Below are positions 49,244 to 57,112 of a stretch of DNA of 64,000 bases, in pieces (the stretch's first letter is position 1; each line of letters opens with the position of its first letter). The stretch is from a virus. The stretch covers positions 62,001-126,000 of the IMG/VR virus record IMGVR_UViG_3300037487_001316, one strand, 5' to 3'. The notes below the pieces were generated by a model that saw nothing but the letters and a program-made list of their open reading frames with translations, did no database searches and was not told where the DNA came from. The translations under genes were made by a program, and so were the position numbers.

Positions 49244-49633
49244 TTATTGCCCGTTATTGTTTCGGGCACCGTCCATGGTCTGCGATGCAAGCATCCTATT
49301 AGGGTTTGTTTCGTAGTCTTGGACATTATGATTATACGGCAATCCTGCAGCGGCAAGAGCATGTTGTAATCCTCTGTAACCAGGGGATTGAAGTTTGCTT
49401 TCCTTCGGTGCATTAGTGTATGCTGGCTGTGGCTTGTCTACCGGCTTTGTAAAAATAGGTACTATGTCCTCGTTGAACCACTTTTTAAAGTATTCATCGT
49501 AGTATTTAGAATTCTTTTCTTGATACTTAACGACTTCGGGGTTATAGAACTTTTCATAATCGTGCCCTGCTTCTTTATAGAAGCGAGCAACAACATCGGT
49601 GGGTGATTCTAACAAAATATCTTTTATCTTCAT
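49244..49633 (-). CDS. Late protein with capsid-targeting-like N-terminus
   Basis: 129 residues from the ATG whose complement is at 49631-49633. N-terminus [10 protein letters not shown] has the T4 internal-protein leader form with L-L-E at residues 7-9. A late box on the same strand ends five bases before the ATG, giving a leaderless transcript. The middle is aromatic and acidic ([23 protein letters not shown]), the end Asn/Gly-rich ([17 protein letters not shown]). Convergent with the Hc1-like gene (stops adjacent). Internal head protein by inference. Confidence 0.6.
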   Translation of the reverse strand: MKIKDILLESPTDVVARFYKEAGHDYEKFYNPEVVKYQEKNSKYYDEYFKKWFNEDIVPIFTKPVDKPQPAYTNAPKESKLQSPGYRGLQHALAAAGLPYNHNVQDYETNPNRMLASQTMDGARNNNGQ

Positions 49634-49638
49634 ATCAT

Positions 49639-49646
49639 TATTTATC
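49639..49646 (-). promoter_or_regulatory. Late promoter box GATAAATA (minus strand), no leader
   Basis: GATAAATA on the minus strand ending five bases before the ATG of the gene at 49633. The motif overlaps a possible upstream in-frame ATG (ATGATAAATAATGAT), so coincidence cannot be excluded. Confidence 0.45.
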
Positions 49647-49660
49647 ATAGGAAAACAAAA

Positions 49661-50257
49661 ATGCAAAATGCTTTGATCCCAATGGTCGTAGAACAGACCG
49701 CTCGCGGCGAACGCTCTTACGATCTTTATTCTCGTTTAATGAAGGAACGAGTAGTTTTCTTTACTGGAGAAGTAGAGACTCATATGTGTAATATTATCGT
49801 TGCACAACTTCTATTTTTGGAAGCAGAGAATCCAGAACAGCCGATAAATATGTATGTAAACTCTCCAGGTGGCAGTGTTTATGATGGTTTAGCAGTGTAT
49901 GATGTTATGCAATATATCAAATGCCCGGTAGCAACTTATGTTACAGGAATGGCAGCTAGTATGGGCAGTTTTATCGCCCAAGCAGGTGCACCAGGCATGC
50001 GTTATTTATTGCCCCGCGCCATTACAATGATTCATCAACCGTCTTCGGGAACTAGAGGTAAAGTTTCCGATATGGAAATTGATTTAATTGAGAGTCTTCG
50101 TATTAAGAAAGAAATGACCGAACTTTATGTAAAGCACAATTCTAGAGGCACTACATACGAACGATTTGCAGAACTTATGGATAGAGACAAATGGTTGACA
50201 GCGCCGCAGGCTTTAGAGCTTGGTCTAGCAGATCATATTGTTGAAAAGAGAGTATGA
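49661..50257 (+). CDS. clpP: ATP-dependent Clp protease proteolytic subunit
   Basis: 198 residues, the length of bacterial ClpP. Seen: the catalytic triad Ser100 in GMAASMGSF, His125 in MIHQPSSG and Asp174 in LMDRDKWL, at the same spacing as in E. coli ClpP (97/122/171); [16 protein letters not shown] is the oxyanion region. The protein begins [19 protein letters not shown] as mature ClpP does. Degrades proteins fed by ClpX. Overlaps the Fe-S carrier gene by four bases. Confidence 0.95.
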   Translation: MQNALIPMVVEQTARGERSYDLYSRLMKERVVFFTGEVETHMCNIIVAQLLFLEAENPEQPINMYVNSPGGSVYDGLAVYDVMQYIKCPVATYVTGMAASMGSFIAQAGAPGMRYLLPRAITMIHQPSSGTRGKVSDMEIDLIESLRIKKEMTELYVKHNSRGTTYERFAELMDRDKWLTAPQALELGLADHIVEKRV

Positions 50258-50574
50258 TAAAGATTTCTGATAAAGCAAGAAAAAGAATGATAGGAGTATT
50301 AAATGATGAAAAATCTCCTATCTTACGATTTGGCCTGCAAGGCGGCGGTTGCAACGGGTTCAGTTATTTCTTCTCGGTAGAAACAAGCCAAGAAGAAGAT
50401 GATTTTGAATATGCACTAGATGATACTCATAAACTCGTTGTAGATGCAGCAAGTAATATGTATCTTGATGATGCCGAAATTGATTTCAAGAAAGATCTTA
50501 TGGGTGAATCCTTTGTCTTTAATAATCCAAATGTAAAGAATACCTGCGGATGTGGGAGTAGTGTCGCCTTTTGA
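50254..50574 (+). CDS. A-type iron-sulfur carrier (IscA/ErpA/HesB family)
   Basis: 106 residues. Three conserved cysteines: Cys33 in [10 protein letters not shown] and Cys98/Cys100 in NTCGCGSS, with the preceding [11 protein letters not shown]. Delivers Fe-S clusters to enzymes. HesB-like genes are known in T4-like cyanophages. Coupled to clpP by ATGA overlap, a gene order that suggests shared expression and not necessarily shared function. Confidence 0.93.
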   Translation: MIKISDKARKRMIGVLNDEKSPILRFGLQGGGCNGFSYFFSVETSQEEDDFEYALDDTHKLVVDAASNMYLDDAEIDFKKDLMGESFVFNNPNVKNTCGCGSSVAF

Positions 50575-50603
50575 TAAGTATGTTATACTACAAAGGATAA
50601 CAT

Positions 50604-51329
50604 ATGGGCGTACCATCAAAGGCTCTTTTAGGCGTGGAAGGAATTAGAGCTGTATACGAGTACGGACTAGGTTGGCTATTAAATATGCCTCTACAATTTA
50701 TTTCACCAAAAGGGGACGGACACCCTGTAATAGTCCTACCAGGCCTAGGAACAGCAGATGGTTCTACTCATTATATTCGCGGTTTCTTACATGATTTAGG
50801 TTATGATACACATCCGTGGGGATTAGGGAGAAATCTCGGCCCGCGTCATGGTATAGATAAACTACTTAATCAACTTATTGAACGCATACAGGTAATCTCC
50901 GACCAAGCCAGCGGCCAACAAGTTAGTATAATCGGTTGGAGTCTGGGTGGCATCTATGGAAGAGAAATTGCTAAGACAATACCCGATATTGTTAGGCAGG
51001 TAATTACTTTAGGTACCCCATTTAAGGGCGGTGATAGAACAAATGCTGCCTATCTATATGAATTATTGAGTAAAGATCACAGCCATAGAGATCCGGAAAT
51101 AATTAAAAAGATTTCTACCCCGCCGTCTGTACCATTTACATCAATCTATAGTAAAACAGATGGTGTAGTTCATTGGGAATGTTCTATCGAGGATGAGGGT
51201 CCTATAAGCGAGAACATTGAGATCCCGGGCGCAAGTCATTTAGGATTAGGACATAACCCTATGGCAATGTATGTTATAGCAAACAGATTAACACAGAAGA
51301 AAGAATCATGGATGCCTTATAAAGAATAA
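50604..51329 (+). CDS. Lipase/esterase-like alpha/beta hydrolase
   Basis: 241 residues. Nucleophile elbow GWSLGG with Ser113; candidate Asp186 in SKTDGVVHW; His in GASHLGLGHNP (212 or 217). VIVLPGLGTADGSTHYIRGFL is the oxyanion-hole region and HPWGLGRNLGPRHG resembles bacterial lipase-like proteins. No signal peptide, so it probably acts in the cytoplasm or on membranes from inside. Possible substrate: membrane lipids or stored polyester. AAGGA ribosome site; weak upstream promoter. Confidence 0.85.
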   Translation: MGVPSKALLGVEGIRAVYEYGLGWLLNMPLQFISPKGDGHPVIVLPGLGTADGSTHYIRGFLHDLGYDTHPWGLGRNLGPRHGIDKLLNQLIERIQVISDQASGQQVSIIGWSLGGIYGREIAKTIPDIVRQVITLGTPFKGGDRTNAAYLYELLSKDHSHRDPEIIKKISTPPSVPFTSIYSKTDGVVHWECSIEDEGPISENIEIPGASHLGLGHNPMAMYVIANRLTQKKESWMPYKE

Positions 51330-51348
51330 GGATAATTTACAACCAATC

Positions 51349-51376
51349 AAGCCGGCCTAGTGCCGGCTTTTGTTTT
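51349..51376 (+). terminator. Rho-independent terminator
   Basis: Eight-base-pair stem AAGCCGGC/GCCGGCTT with CTAGT loop and T-rich tail after the hydrolase gene. Confidence 0.88.
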
Positions 51377-51386
51377 GCTGTCAAAG

Positions 51387-51415
51387 TTGACAAAGTGTGA
51401 GTAAAATGCTACACT
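51387..51415 (+). promoter_or_regulatory. Early sigma70-like promoter
   Basis: TTGACA, 17-base spacer with TGC before TACACT; 25 bases before ATG 51441, leader carries AGGAG. Heads the small-protein cluster. Confidence 0.75.
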
Positions 51416-51440
51416 CGTATAACTTAGTACAGGAGAATAT

Positions 51441-51680
51441 ATGGATAAAAATAAGTATGTACCGATGAATGAGTTGATTCGGGATAAAGATACTACATGG
51501 ACTTTCACTCATTTAAATATTCCGTATTTTGAAATTGCTAAGAGGGGCATTGTTGTATGGTGTGTTAAAAATTTAGAAGGCCGTTGGACTATGTTGGGCG
51601 GTAATAAATTTGGGTTCGAAGACGGTACCGATGCAACAATGTTTAAGATTCAATTCGGCCTTGGTGCTGAAATAACATAG
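51441..51680 (+). CDS. Small protein of the DAxxF-xL family, copy 3
   Basis: 79 residues. MNELIRDKDTTWTFTHLNIPYFEIAKRG then FEDGTDATMFKIQFGLG, the shared C-terminal motif (acidic-DA-x-x-F-K-I-Q-F). First gene of the cluster's early transcript. Unknown function. Confidence 0.7.
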   Translation: MDKNKYVPMNELIRDKDTTWTFTHLNIPYFEIAKRGIVVWCVKNLEGRWTMLGGNKFGFEDGTDATMFKIQFGLGAEIT

Positions 51681-51688
51681 AATATATT

Positions 51689-52006
51689 ATGTCCTCAAAT
51701 CAATCAAACAGTGTTGATATCTATACGCTTGAAAGTTTACTTAGATCGTATGCTGTTCTAACCAATATTAAGGTAGAACAAGATATGCATAATGTTACGG
51801 TAAACTACATGAATCATGCATTTCCGGGCCGCACTCGATCTATAAAGATGGATTTAAATTTTTATTCTAAGGATTCATTATTACAATTCACAGAAGATCT
51901 AAATCGCTTAGAAGAACTAAAGGAAGATACTCGTATTATACGGAACAATCCAACAGTTAAGCGAGCCTACGAAGAATATCAACTTTTATTAAAACTATCA
52001 AAATAA
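51689..52006 (+). CDS. Small conserved hypothetical protein
   Basis: 105 residues: N-terminal helix (TLESLLRSYAVLTNI), beta strands (VTVNYMNHAFPGRTRSIKMDLNF) and C-terminal helices (LNRLEELKEDTRII ... YEEYQLLLKLSK). No domain recognised. Transcribed with the neighbours. Confidence 0.65.
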   Translation: MSSNQSNSVDIYTLESLLRSYAVLTNIKVEQDMHNVTVNYMNHAFPGRTRSIKMDLNFYSKDSLLQFTEDLNRLEELKEDTRIIRNNPTVKRAYEEYQLLLKLSK

Positions 52007-52009
52007 TTA

Positions 52010-53182
52010 ATGCTAAATATTGCCAAAACTATATATGCTGCTTGGGACATAACCGCAGCAAATCAAAAATACGAATTACCTGAAGCAGAAGTTATACCAT
52101 TAGGTGAATCGGCAAACGAAAAAAAGAAACTTGCTAAAGTAACACAAAAATATCCTAATATAGCAGAGCATGATAATATTCCTTTGCCCGGATTCACACT
52201 TCATAAGACTGATCGCAGAAATTGGGGTTCAATTGATCAAACTTGGCTAGTAATTGATCCTAGGGGATTCTTAGTCAGAATTAGTTCTAAGAATCTCGAG
52301 GACATATTACATGTAACAGGTATCACGGAAGGGCTGATTCAGCAGAAGTGTGTTTGGGCAAGAGATAATACCGAAACTAAAATGATACTTGTACCAGTGA
52401 GTGCTAAGAACTATACTGAGGCTGTAGAAAATACTGAAATTTTTGAGAATAAGGTAGATATGAAGGATGTACAGATTGGTGATACTGTATTACTTCAAAA
52501 TACATTAACGGGAACATATATGGGTGTAGCATCACTATATGGCCCGTTAAATGATTATTCCAGAACACCTGATTATGCACCACAATCATTCTTGCGTAGG
52601 CAGATTATCGAAGTTGCTCCGGGACAATATTTTTATCAAACTGATTTAAAAATTCTTAAGGTAGTTAAAAAAGCAGATGTTGTTATAACACGAGAAGAAG
52701 CAGTCAGTAAGATGAATAACCAAATTTCTATGGCAAATTCATATTTTAGCAGTTTACCGCAGATGACAGGTAATTACTACGGTACAAGCGGGATGATTAG
52801 ATTAGTATCAACGAGTGCGGTCCCTAAGGTGTCAATGACTTTTGAGGAAATTGATGAGGTAGAAGCAACTAATCTTTATAATCAATCTTATATGACAACA
52901 GATTTCGGGGCTTTATTATTAGAAAATTCAAAAGGTGAAAGATTTGTAATTGACTTTCCATATAGTTTTTCGTCGAGCGCCAGCGCATTATCTAGTATCA
53001 ACAGTTTTAAGATTTCTAAATTATTATCTTGTTCATTAGATAAGACAGAAAAGATTTCGTTGTATGATAAGAAAAGATCGACATTTGGTTATAGTAAGAA
53101 TTTAGAACCAACCCATGGATTAGATAAGTTTACAAAATATTACAAAATAGTAAAACACGTTAAGAATGACACATATATTTAA
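52010..53182 (+). CDS. Conserved hypothetical protein, 390 residues
   Basis: Beta-rich with a charged linker near residue 35. Notable segments: LPGFTLHKTDRRNWGSIDQTWLVIDPRGFLVRIS, VQIGDTVLLQNTLTGTYMGVASLYG and a C-terminal Lys/Tyr-rich end. No enzymatic motif, no membrane segment. The largest gene in the small-protein cluster; role unknown. Confidence 0.7.
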   Translation: MLNIAKTIYAAWDITAANQKYELPEAEVIPLGESANEKKKLAKVTQKYPNIAEHDNIPLPGFTLHKTDRRNWGSIDQTWLVIDPRGFLVRISSKNLEDILHVTGITEGLIQQKCVWARDNTETKMILVPVSAKNYTEAVENTEIFENKVDMKDVQIGDTVLLQNTLTGTYMGVASLYGPLNDYSRTPDYAPQSFLRRQIIEVAPGQYFYQTDLKILKVVKKADVVITREEAVSKMNNQISMANSYFSSLPQMTGNYYGTSGMIRLVSTSAVPKVSMTFEEIDEVEATNLYNQSYMTTDFGALLLENSKGERFVIDFPYSFSSSASALSSINSFKISKLLSCSLDKTEKISLYDKKRSTFGYSKNLEPTHGLDKFTKYYKIVKHVKNDTYI

Positions 53183-53191
53183 GGAAAAGAA

Positions 53192-53644
53192 ATGACAAAA
53201 AAAATTGATTTAAACAGATACACTAAATTTGTAGAAGGTGTAACAAGTACAGCAAGTAATGATCTAACAACCTTTATGGATTCGTTAGATAGGGTTGATG
53301 CAAATTTCGAAGTGTTTGATGGAGGGGCAACTGCTAAACATGGACCAGATGTTAATGTACCATTGCTTATTACAGCAGCAATGGGTATGTCTGGCGAGAC
53401 AGGTGAGTTTTCTGAAATCGTAAAGAAAATTCTATTTCATGGTAAAAATCTTGATACAGATACACATAAGCATTTACAGAAGGAATTAGGTGATATAATT
53501 TGGTATTGGACAAATGCCTGCAGAGCGTTAGGTGTGGACCCAGATCAAGTCATTGCTGATAATGTATCTAAATTGGAATCACGCTACCCGGGCGGTAAGT
53601 TTGATGCATTCTATAGTGAAAATAGGAAAGACGGTGACATCTGA
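53192..53644 (+). CDS. mazG: MazG-like nucleotide pyrophosphohydrolase
   Basis: 150 residues. GMSGETGEFSEIVKKILFHGK followed by HLQKELGDIIWYWTNACRALG carries the E-x-x-E and E-x-x-D metal ligands of the MazG/all-alpha NTP pyrophosphatases, then DNVSKLESRYPGGKFDAFYS. Known phage MazG proteins hydrolyse dGTP/dCTP or (p)ppGpp-related substrates. Strong AAGGAAAAG site. Confidence 0.9.
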   Translation: MTKKIDLNRYTKFVEGVTSTASNDLTTFMDSLDRVDANFEVFDGGATAKHGPDVNVPLLITAAMGMSGETGEFSEIVKKILFHGKNLDTDTHKHLQKELGDIIWYWTNACRALGVDPDQVIADNVSKLESRYPGGKFDAFYSENRKDGDI

Positions 53645-54002
53645 TTTAAATGACTTTCGAAAGATAATGCTGCCTATGATCCGGCGGATTATCCCATCTA
53701 TTGTTGCAGCTGAAATAATTGGGGTTCAGCCTATGGCTCCTTTTACTGATTATAAATATTTATTATTTAAGGATTATCTTGAGGTAGTAAGTAACATGAT
53801 ATCAGTACATACAGCCATCCGTCCATTTATGAGAGAGAATCAACTTGAGCCAAACCATCACTATAGACCGTGGTTAGAAGAGCATATTGGAGTGCAAGGT
53901 TTAGATTGGAATTGGGATATTCATAGTGTAAATGGTAACTTATTGGCAATAGATTTCGCAAATCAAGAAATGGCAACATTATTTGAGCTAACATGGCCAT
54001 AA
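53634..54002 (+). CDS. Small protein with major-capsid-like segment and family motif (copy 4)
   Basis: 122 residues from GTG 53634 (AGGAAAG upstream, overlaps the mazG end). Residues about 12-30 (IRRIIPSIVAAEIIGVQPM) closely resemble a segment of the T4 gp23 capsid protein family (xRRVxPxLIAxEIVGVQPM). Continues as a helical/beta domain and ends in IDFANQEMATLFELTWP, the small-family C-terminal motif. So the protein joins a capsid-like motif to the DAxxF-xL domain. Function unknown. Confidence 0.65.
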   Translation: MTSDLNDFRKIMLPMIRRIIPSIVAAEIIGVQPMAPFTDYKYLLFKDYLEVVSNMISVHTAIRPFMRENQLEPNHHYRPWLEEHIGVQGLDWNWDIHSVNGNLLAIDFANQEMATLFELTWP

Positions 54003-54003
54003 A

Positions 54004-54210
54004 ATGAAAATCTATATATGCGATGCACTCGACGAAAAGATAAACGATATGATTGACTATTGTCATGAGAATAGTTTATCATTAGAAAAATTTGAAAATT
54101 TAGATGTAAGCGATGTGTCGGGTAGTTGGGATATGATAGCCACATTTGAATTCACAAACGAAGACGATGCGTTGGTATTTAAACTAAGATGGAGTAATAA
54201 TGGGAATTAA
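54004..54210 (+). CDS. Small protein of the DAxxF-xL family, copy 5
   Basis: 68 residues. Contains the clearest version of the shared C-terminal motif: FTNEDDALVFKLRW. N-terminal half is a helix pair (LDEKINDMIDYCHENSLSLEKF). One base after its upstream neighbour; overlaps the next gene by 11 bases. Confidence 0.7.
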   Translation: MKIYICDALDEKINDMIDYCHENSLSLEKFENLDVSDVSGSWDMIATFEFTNEDDALVFKLRWSNNGN

Positions 54211-54502
54211 ACAAAGATTTAAACACGCAATTTACAACCTTATAAATTGGGCAAGATCAGATAATGTCGTAATGGAGCAGGCAACAGCCATCGGGCATAG
54301 TAAAAGTCAGGGACATTTATCTGATAGAAATCAAGGTATGAACTTCACTGTGTATAGTGCTATCGGTGGGAAAGTAATTCAAATTCACACCTATGATCCA
54401 ACAACAGATAGAAGCCGTTCAACATTATATATTGTTACAGATAAGGAAGATATGGGAGAAGAACTTGGCCAGATTATTACCCGCGAAAGTTTAACACGAT
54501 AA
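54200..54502 (+). CDS. Conserved small hypothetical protein
   Basis: 100 residues: basic N-terminus (GIKQRFKHAIYNLINWARSD) and a beta-rich half (MNFTVYSAIGGKVIQIHTYDPTTDRS). A pattern I have seen in uncultured aquatic phages. Overlaps neighbours on both sides. Function unknown. Confidence 0.7.
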   Translation: MGIKQRFKHAIYNLINWARSDNVVMEQATAIGHSKSQGHLSDRNQGMNFTVYSAIGGKVIQIHTYDPTTDRSRSTLYIVTDKEDMGEELGQIITRESLTR

Positions 54503-54990
54503 TGGATGTTCTAAATAAAAAATGGGCAAGTCGTTTATTAAAAATGGCAAGAGATGTAGCAACCTGGTCCAAAGATGAATCTACCAAAGTTGGCGCAGTT
54601 ATTACCACACTAGATGGATCTCCTGTTTCGTGGGGATTTAATGGTATGGCCAAAGGTATAGATGATACAGTGCCTGAGCGCAAAGAAAGACCACTTAAAT
54701 ATAAATGGATGTGCCATGCAGAACGCAATGCAATGGATTTATCTCCTCAGGGAGATTTAACTGATTGTGTTATGTTTGTTACATTTTCTCCTTGTTCAAA
54801 TTGTGCTCAATCGATCATTCAGCGTGGCATCAGAACAGTTGTGATTGATGCAAACTATACAGCAGATAAGTCTCCCGAAAGATGGCAGGAAGATATGTTT
54901 ATTGCATTAGAGATGATGAAAGAAGCTGGTGTAAATGTATTAGGTGCTTATCCGGATGCGCCAGTTGACAAGAATACAGACATAGTGTAA
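54502..54990 (+). CDS. cd: dCMP deaminase
   Basis: 162 residues. Converts dCMP to dUMP, the substrate of ThyX. Seen: zinc site CHAERNA (His, Glu) and the PCSNCAQSII pair of cysteines, with the N-terminal WSKDESTKVGAVIT typical of T4-type dCMP deaminases. Overlaps the previous stop by one base. Confidence 0.93.
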   Translation: MDVLNKKWASRLLKMARDVATWSKDESTKVGAVITTLDGSPVSWGFNGMAKGIDDTVPERKERPLKYKWMCHAERNAMDLSPQGDLTDCVMFVTFSPCSNCAQSIIQRGIRTVVIDANYTADKSPERWQEDMFIALEMMKEAGVNVLGAYPDAPVDKNTDIV

Positions 54991-54993
54991 AAT
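54965..54993 (+). promoter_or_regulatory. Early sigma70-like promoter inside the dCMP deaminase 3' end
   Basis: TTGACA, 17-base spacer, TAAAAT, starting inside the last codons of the deaminase; 35 bases before ATG 55028. Confidence 0.6.
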
Positions 54994-55027
54994 ATATACT
55001 CAACAACCTACTTTTAGAAAGTGTAAT

Positions 55028-55291
55028 ATGATCAAAGTAATTTCCAAGGAACCTGTGAACCTTAAGGAAAAAAATGCAGCTCATACCTTCCGTGTTACGA
55101 TCCGCGATCGTGAACATTTCTACAAACTTGTTAATTGGCTGAATACCAATGTCGGCAAAGGCGAAGACAAGTGGACTATGGAAGGTCGTGTTCTGAAAAC
55201 CTTAAAGGGCGGCAAGACTGTTAGTCCAAAGATTTATATCTTTAATAGTGAATTCGATACATCTTCTTCACTATATCTTAGCCTATTGTAA
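55028..55291 (+). CDS. Conserved small hypothetical protein
   Basis: 87 residues. REHFYKLVNWLNTNVGKGEDKW then GRVLKTLKGGKTVSPKIYIFN; looks like a small alpha/beta protein. More GC-rich than its neighbours. Own early promoter; probably well expressed. Function unknown. Confidence 0.7.
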   Translation: MIKVISKEPVNLKEKNAAHTFRVTIRDREHFYKLVNWLNTNVGKGEDKWTMEGRVLKTLKGGKTVSPKIYIFNSEFDTSSSLYLSLL

Positions 55292-55563
55292 TGGCGAGTT
55301 ATCCCTTCAATACTATTTCTACTACAACAGGTGAAAAAGTTCATCTTAAATTTATTGAATCTTTCAGAGAGATAAAATCTGAAGAGGACGAGATTATAGA
55401 TAAACTTAAAGGCGATATAGGGGTTATTATACGCACTGTATCTGGTGCAGAATATATACTATCAATGAATAGTATAAAAATGGTAGTAGGAGATAAGGTA
55501 ACATATAATGAGGCATTTAATGCCCTGTCCGAAAGATGGTCTACGATTCACATTATGAGATAA
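55291..55563 (+). CDS. Small hypothetical protein
   Basis: 90 residues, beta-rich (TTTGEKVHLKFIESF, GVIIRTVSGAEYILSMNSIKMVV), one-base overlap with the previous gene. No domain recognised. Confidence 0.65.
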   Translation: MASYPFNTISTTTGEKVHLKFIESFREIKSEEDEIIDKLKGDIGVIIRTVSGAEYILSMNSIKMVVGDKVTYNEAFNALSERWSTIHIMR

Positions 55564-55576
55564 CCAGGAGAAGTAA

Positions 55577-55819
55577 ATGAAGCAACAAGGAAGATGCATT
55601 GTCGGTGACCCGGTAAGAATCGATAGCTATACTTCTGATTGGATGTCTGTAAGATTACACCCCGGTGTATTCTATCGCAGGCACGAAGAATTCCAGAAGG
55701 GGTTTAAAACTGTAAAAGGTTTATATGCTGAAATCGACATGGGCCAGTTTGTTGTTATTCGTTTCTCAGAAAAGGCTGATATGACAGCGTTCCATAAGAG
55801 ACATCACGAGTATGTATGA
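55577..55819 (+). CDS. Small protein of the DAxxF-xL family, copy 6
   Basis: 80 residues. Ends GQFVVIRFSEKADMTAFHKRHHEYV, a divergent form of the motif. AGGAG site before the ATG. Overlaps the next gene by four bases. Confidence 0.65.
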   Translation: MKQQGRCIVGDPVRIDSYTSDWMSVRLHPGVFYRRHEEFQKGFKTVKGLYAEIDMGQFVVIRFSEKADMTAFHKRHHEYV

Positions 55820-56238
55820 TTACGAAATTGTTACATACTCGTACTAAGATATTTTTCTCTAATCCCTATGTTATTAGAATAGAATATAAGGATAATCAGT
55901 CTGAGTCCGATATCAGGGCCGATTACAGAAAGATTACACGAAATGCCTATAAGTTAATAACGGGCACATGGGGATATTCTGAATTAGAACATGAATTTAT
56001 TACCCCAAGATCGCCAAATCCTGCATTATTAGCAGGTAGTAATGGTACTTCAATGAATCAAGTTCTTTGGGCATTATCGGATGATTCGATTTTTGTATAT
56101 CGTGGATATTTCTGTTTTAAAGATGAGCTTGATGCATTACAGTTTAGACTTACCATAGATACGCGAGCAATTCAAGTAAAAATGTGGCCCACCTTATGGT
56201 TCACTATCCATGAGATTGTAGAAATAGATGAATCTTGA
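55816..56238 (+). CDS. Small protein of the DAxxF-xL family, copy 7
   Basis: 140 residues. C-terminal FVYRGYFCFKDELDALQFRLTID followed by VKMWPTLWFTIHEIV. The N-terminal half has its own fold with Arg/Lys-rich helices and MNQVLWALSDDS. Overlaps both neighbours. Confidence 0.65.
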   Translation: MITKLLHTRTKIFFSNPYVIRIEYKDNQSESDIRADYRKITRNAYKLITGTWGYSELEHEFITPRSPNPALLAGSNGTSMNQVLWALSDDSIFVYRGYFCFKDELDALQFRLTIDTRAIQVKMWPTLWFTIHEIVEIDES

Positions 56239-56821
56239 TTTATATACAGAGGAATTTAGGAACTTCAAATACCTGAAGTGCCCATCTGCGTATATTAATT
56301 ATTATAAGAAAGTTTCACATCAGATAAATTCAGTTCAGTCCGGAACTGAAGCTAACGATCCTAATTTTGTTTGGCCTTGCCGTCTCGAATTTATAGAACA
56401 ATTATTAGATTTACAAGATAGTATTGTTTATCTTGTAGAAGCAGGTATGCTTTATAATCAAAAAGATAGACAGATATATGACTATGAGGCTGCAAGATTA
56501 TGTGAGATTATAAATCCCATAATTTATCAAGGCAGTATGTTATCACCCGAAACGGGAAGAATAGCAACATTAGAGGATATACCTATTATAGAAGATAAGA
56601 ACAGAAATAAAGAATATATTCTATGTCCGGGAAAATATTATACTGATATGAAAGATTTTCAGGCATTTTCATTAGATCAAAACCCGTTAATACCTACTAA
56701 CCTTATAACATATAATGCTATGTTTTATGATAAAGAAGTGGCCGAAAAGTATCAACTTGCAGTTACTATATTTCTCAGAAAGAATATTGGGGCCTTATCA
56801 GCAATAACGACATTGTTTTAA
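56228..56821 (+). CDS. Hypothetical protein, 197 residues
   Basis: Helical and aromatic N-terminal half (FRNFKYLKCPSAYINYYKKVSHQ), C-terminal NAMFYDKEVAEKYQLAVTIFLRKN loosely related to the small-family motif (acidic-V-A-x-x-Y-x-L). No enzymatic motif. Last gene before a late box at 56828. Confidence 0.6.
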   Translation: MNLDLYTEEFRNFKYLKCPSAYINYYKKVSHQINSVQSGTEANDPNFVWPCRLEFIEQLLDLQDSIVYLVEAGMLYNQKDRQIYDYEAARLCEIINPIIYQGSMLSPETGRIATLEDIPIIEDKNRNKEYILCPGKYYTDMKDFQAFSLDQNPLIPTNLITYNAMFYDKEVAEKYQLAVTIFLRKNIGALSAITTLF

Positions 56822-56827
56822 TGCTTA

Positions 56828-56835
56828 CATAAATA
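56828..56835 (+). promoter_or_regulatory. Late promoter box CATAAATA
   Basis: CATAAATA 20 bases before ATG 56856; an AAGGA site follows. Confidence 0.5.
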
Positions 56836-56855
56836 TATAGAATTAAGGACACATA

Positions 56856-57104
56856 ATGCACCCTTTTCTAGATGTAAGTAAATTAACTGATGAAGAAATT
56901 ATCGAAAGGTTGGGTAAAGCCTATACTTATATGAATGCACAGGTAGCATTAGGTCATAACCCGACTGTATTTAGTATCAAAGAAGTAATCCAATCTCTAG
57001 AAGACGAGAGGCGAGATAGACAGCAGCGTAATATGGATGAAGAATTTAAGAAAAAATACCCTGATACAAATAAGCCTCTTGAATTAGGAAAATTGGAAGA
57101 TTAA
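56856..57104 (+). CDS. Small conserved T4-like phage protein
   Basis: 82 residues: HPFLDVSKLTDEEIIERLGKAYTYMN, then VFSIKEVIQSLEDERRDRQQR. I recognise the pattern from T4-like aquatic phages but not its function. Helical; late promoter upstream. Confidence 0.75.
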   Translation: MHPFLDVSKLTDEEIIERLGKAYTYMNAQVALGHNPTVFSIKEVIQSLEDERRDRQQRNMDEEFKKKYPDTNKPLELGKLED

Positions 57105-57112
57105 GGATTGTT

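Noticed and set aside
50572-50589. TTGATA...TATACT promoter before the hydrolase
   Set aside because: Spacing between the boxes is only seven bases; no good -35 at 17 bases.
52012-52019. GCTAAATA late box
   Set aside because: Lies inside the start codon region (ATG CTA AAT ATT) of the gene at 52010; coding coincidence.
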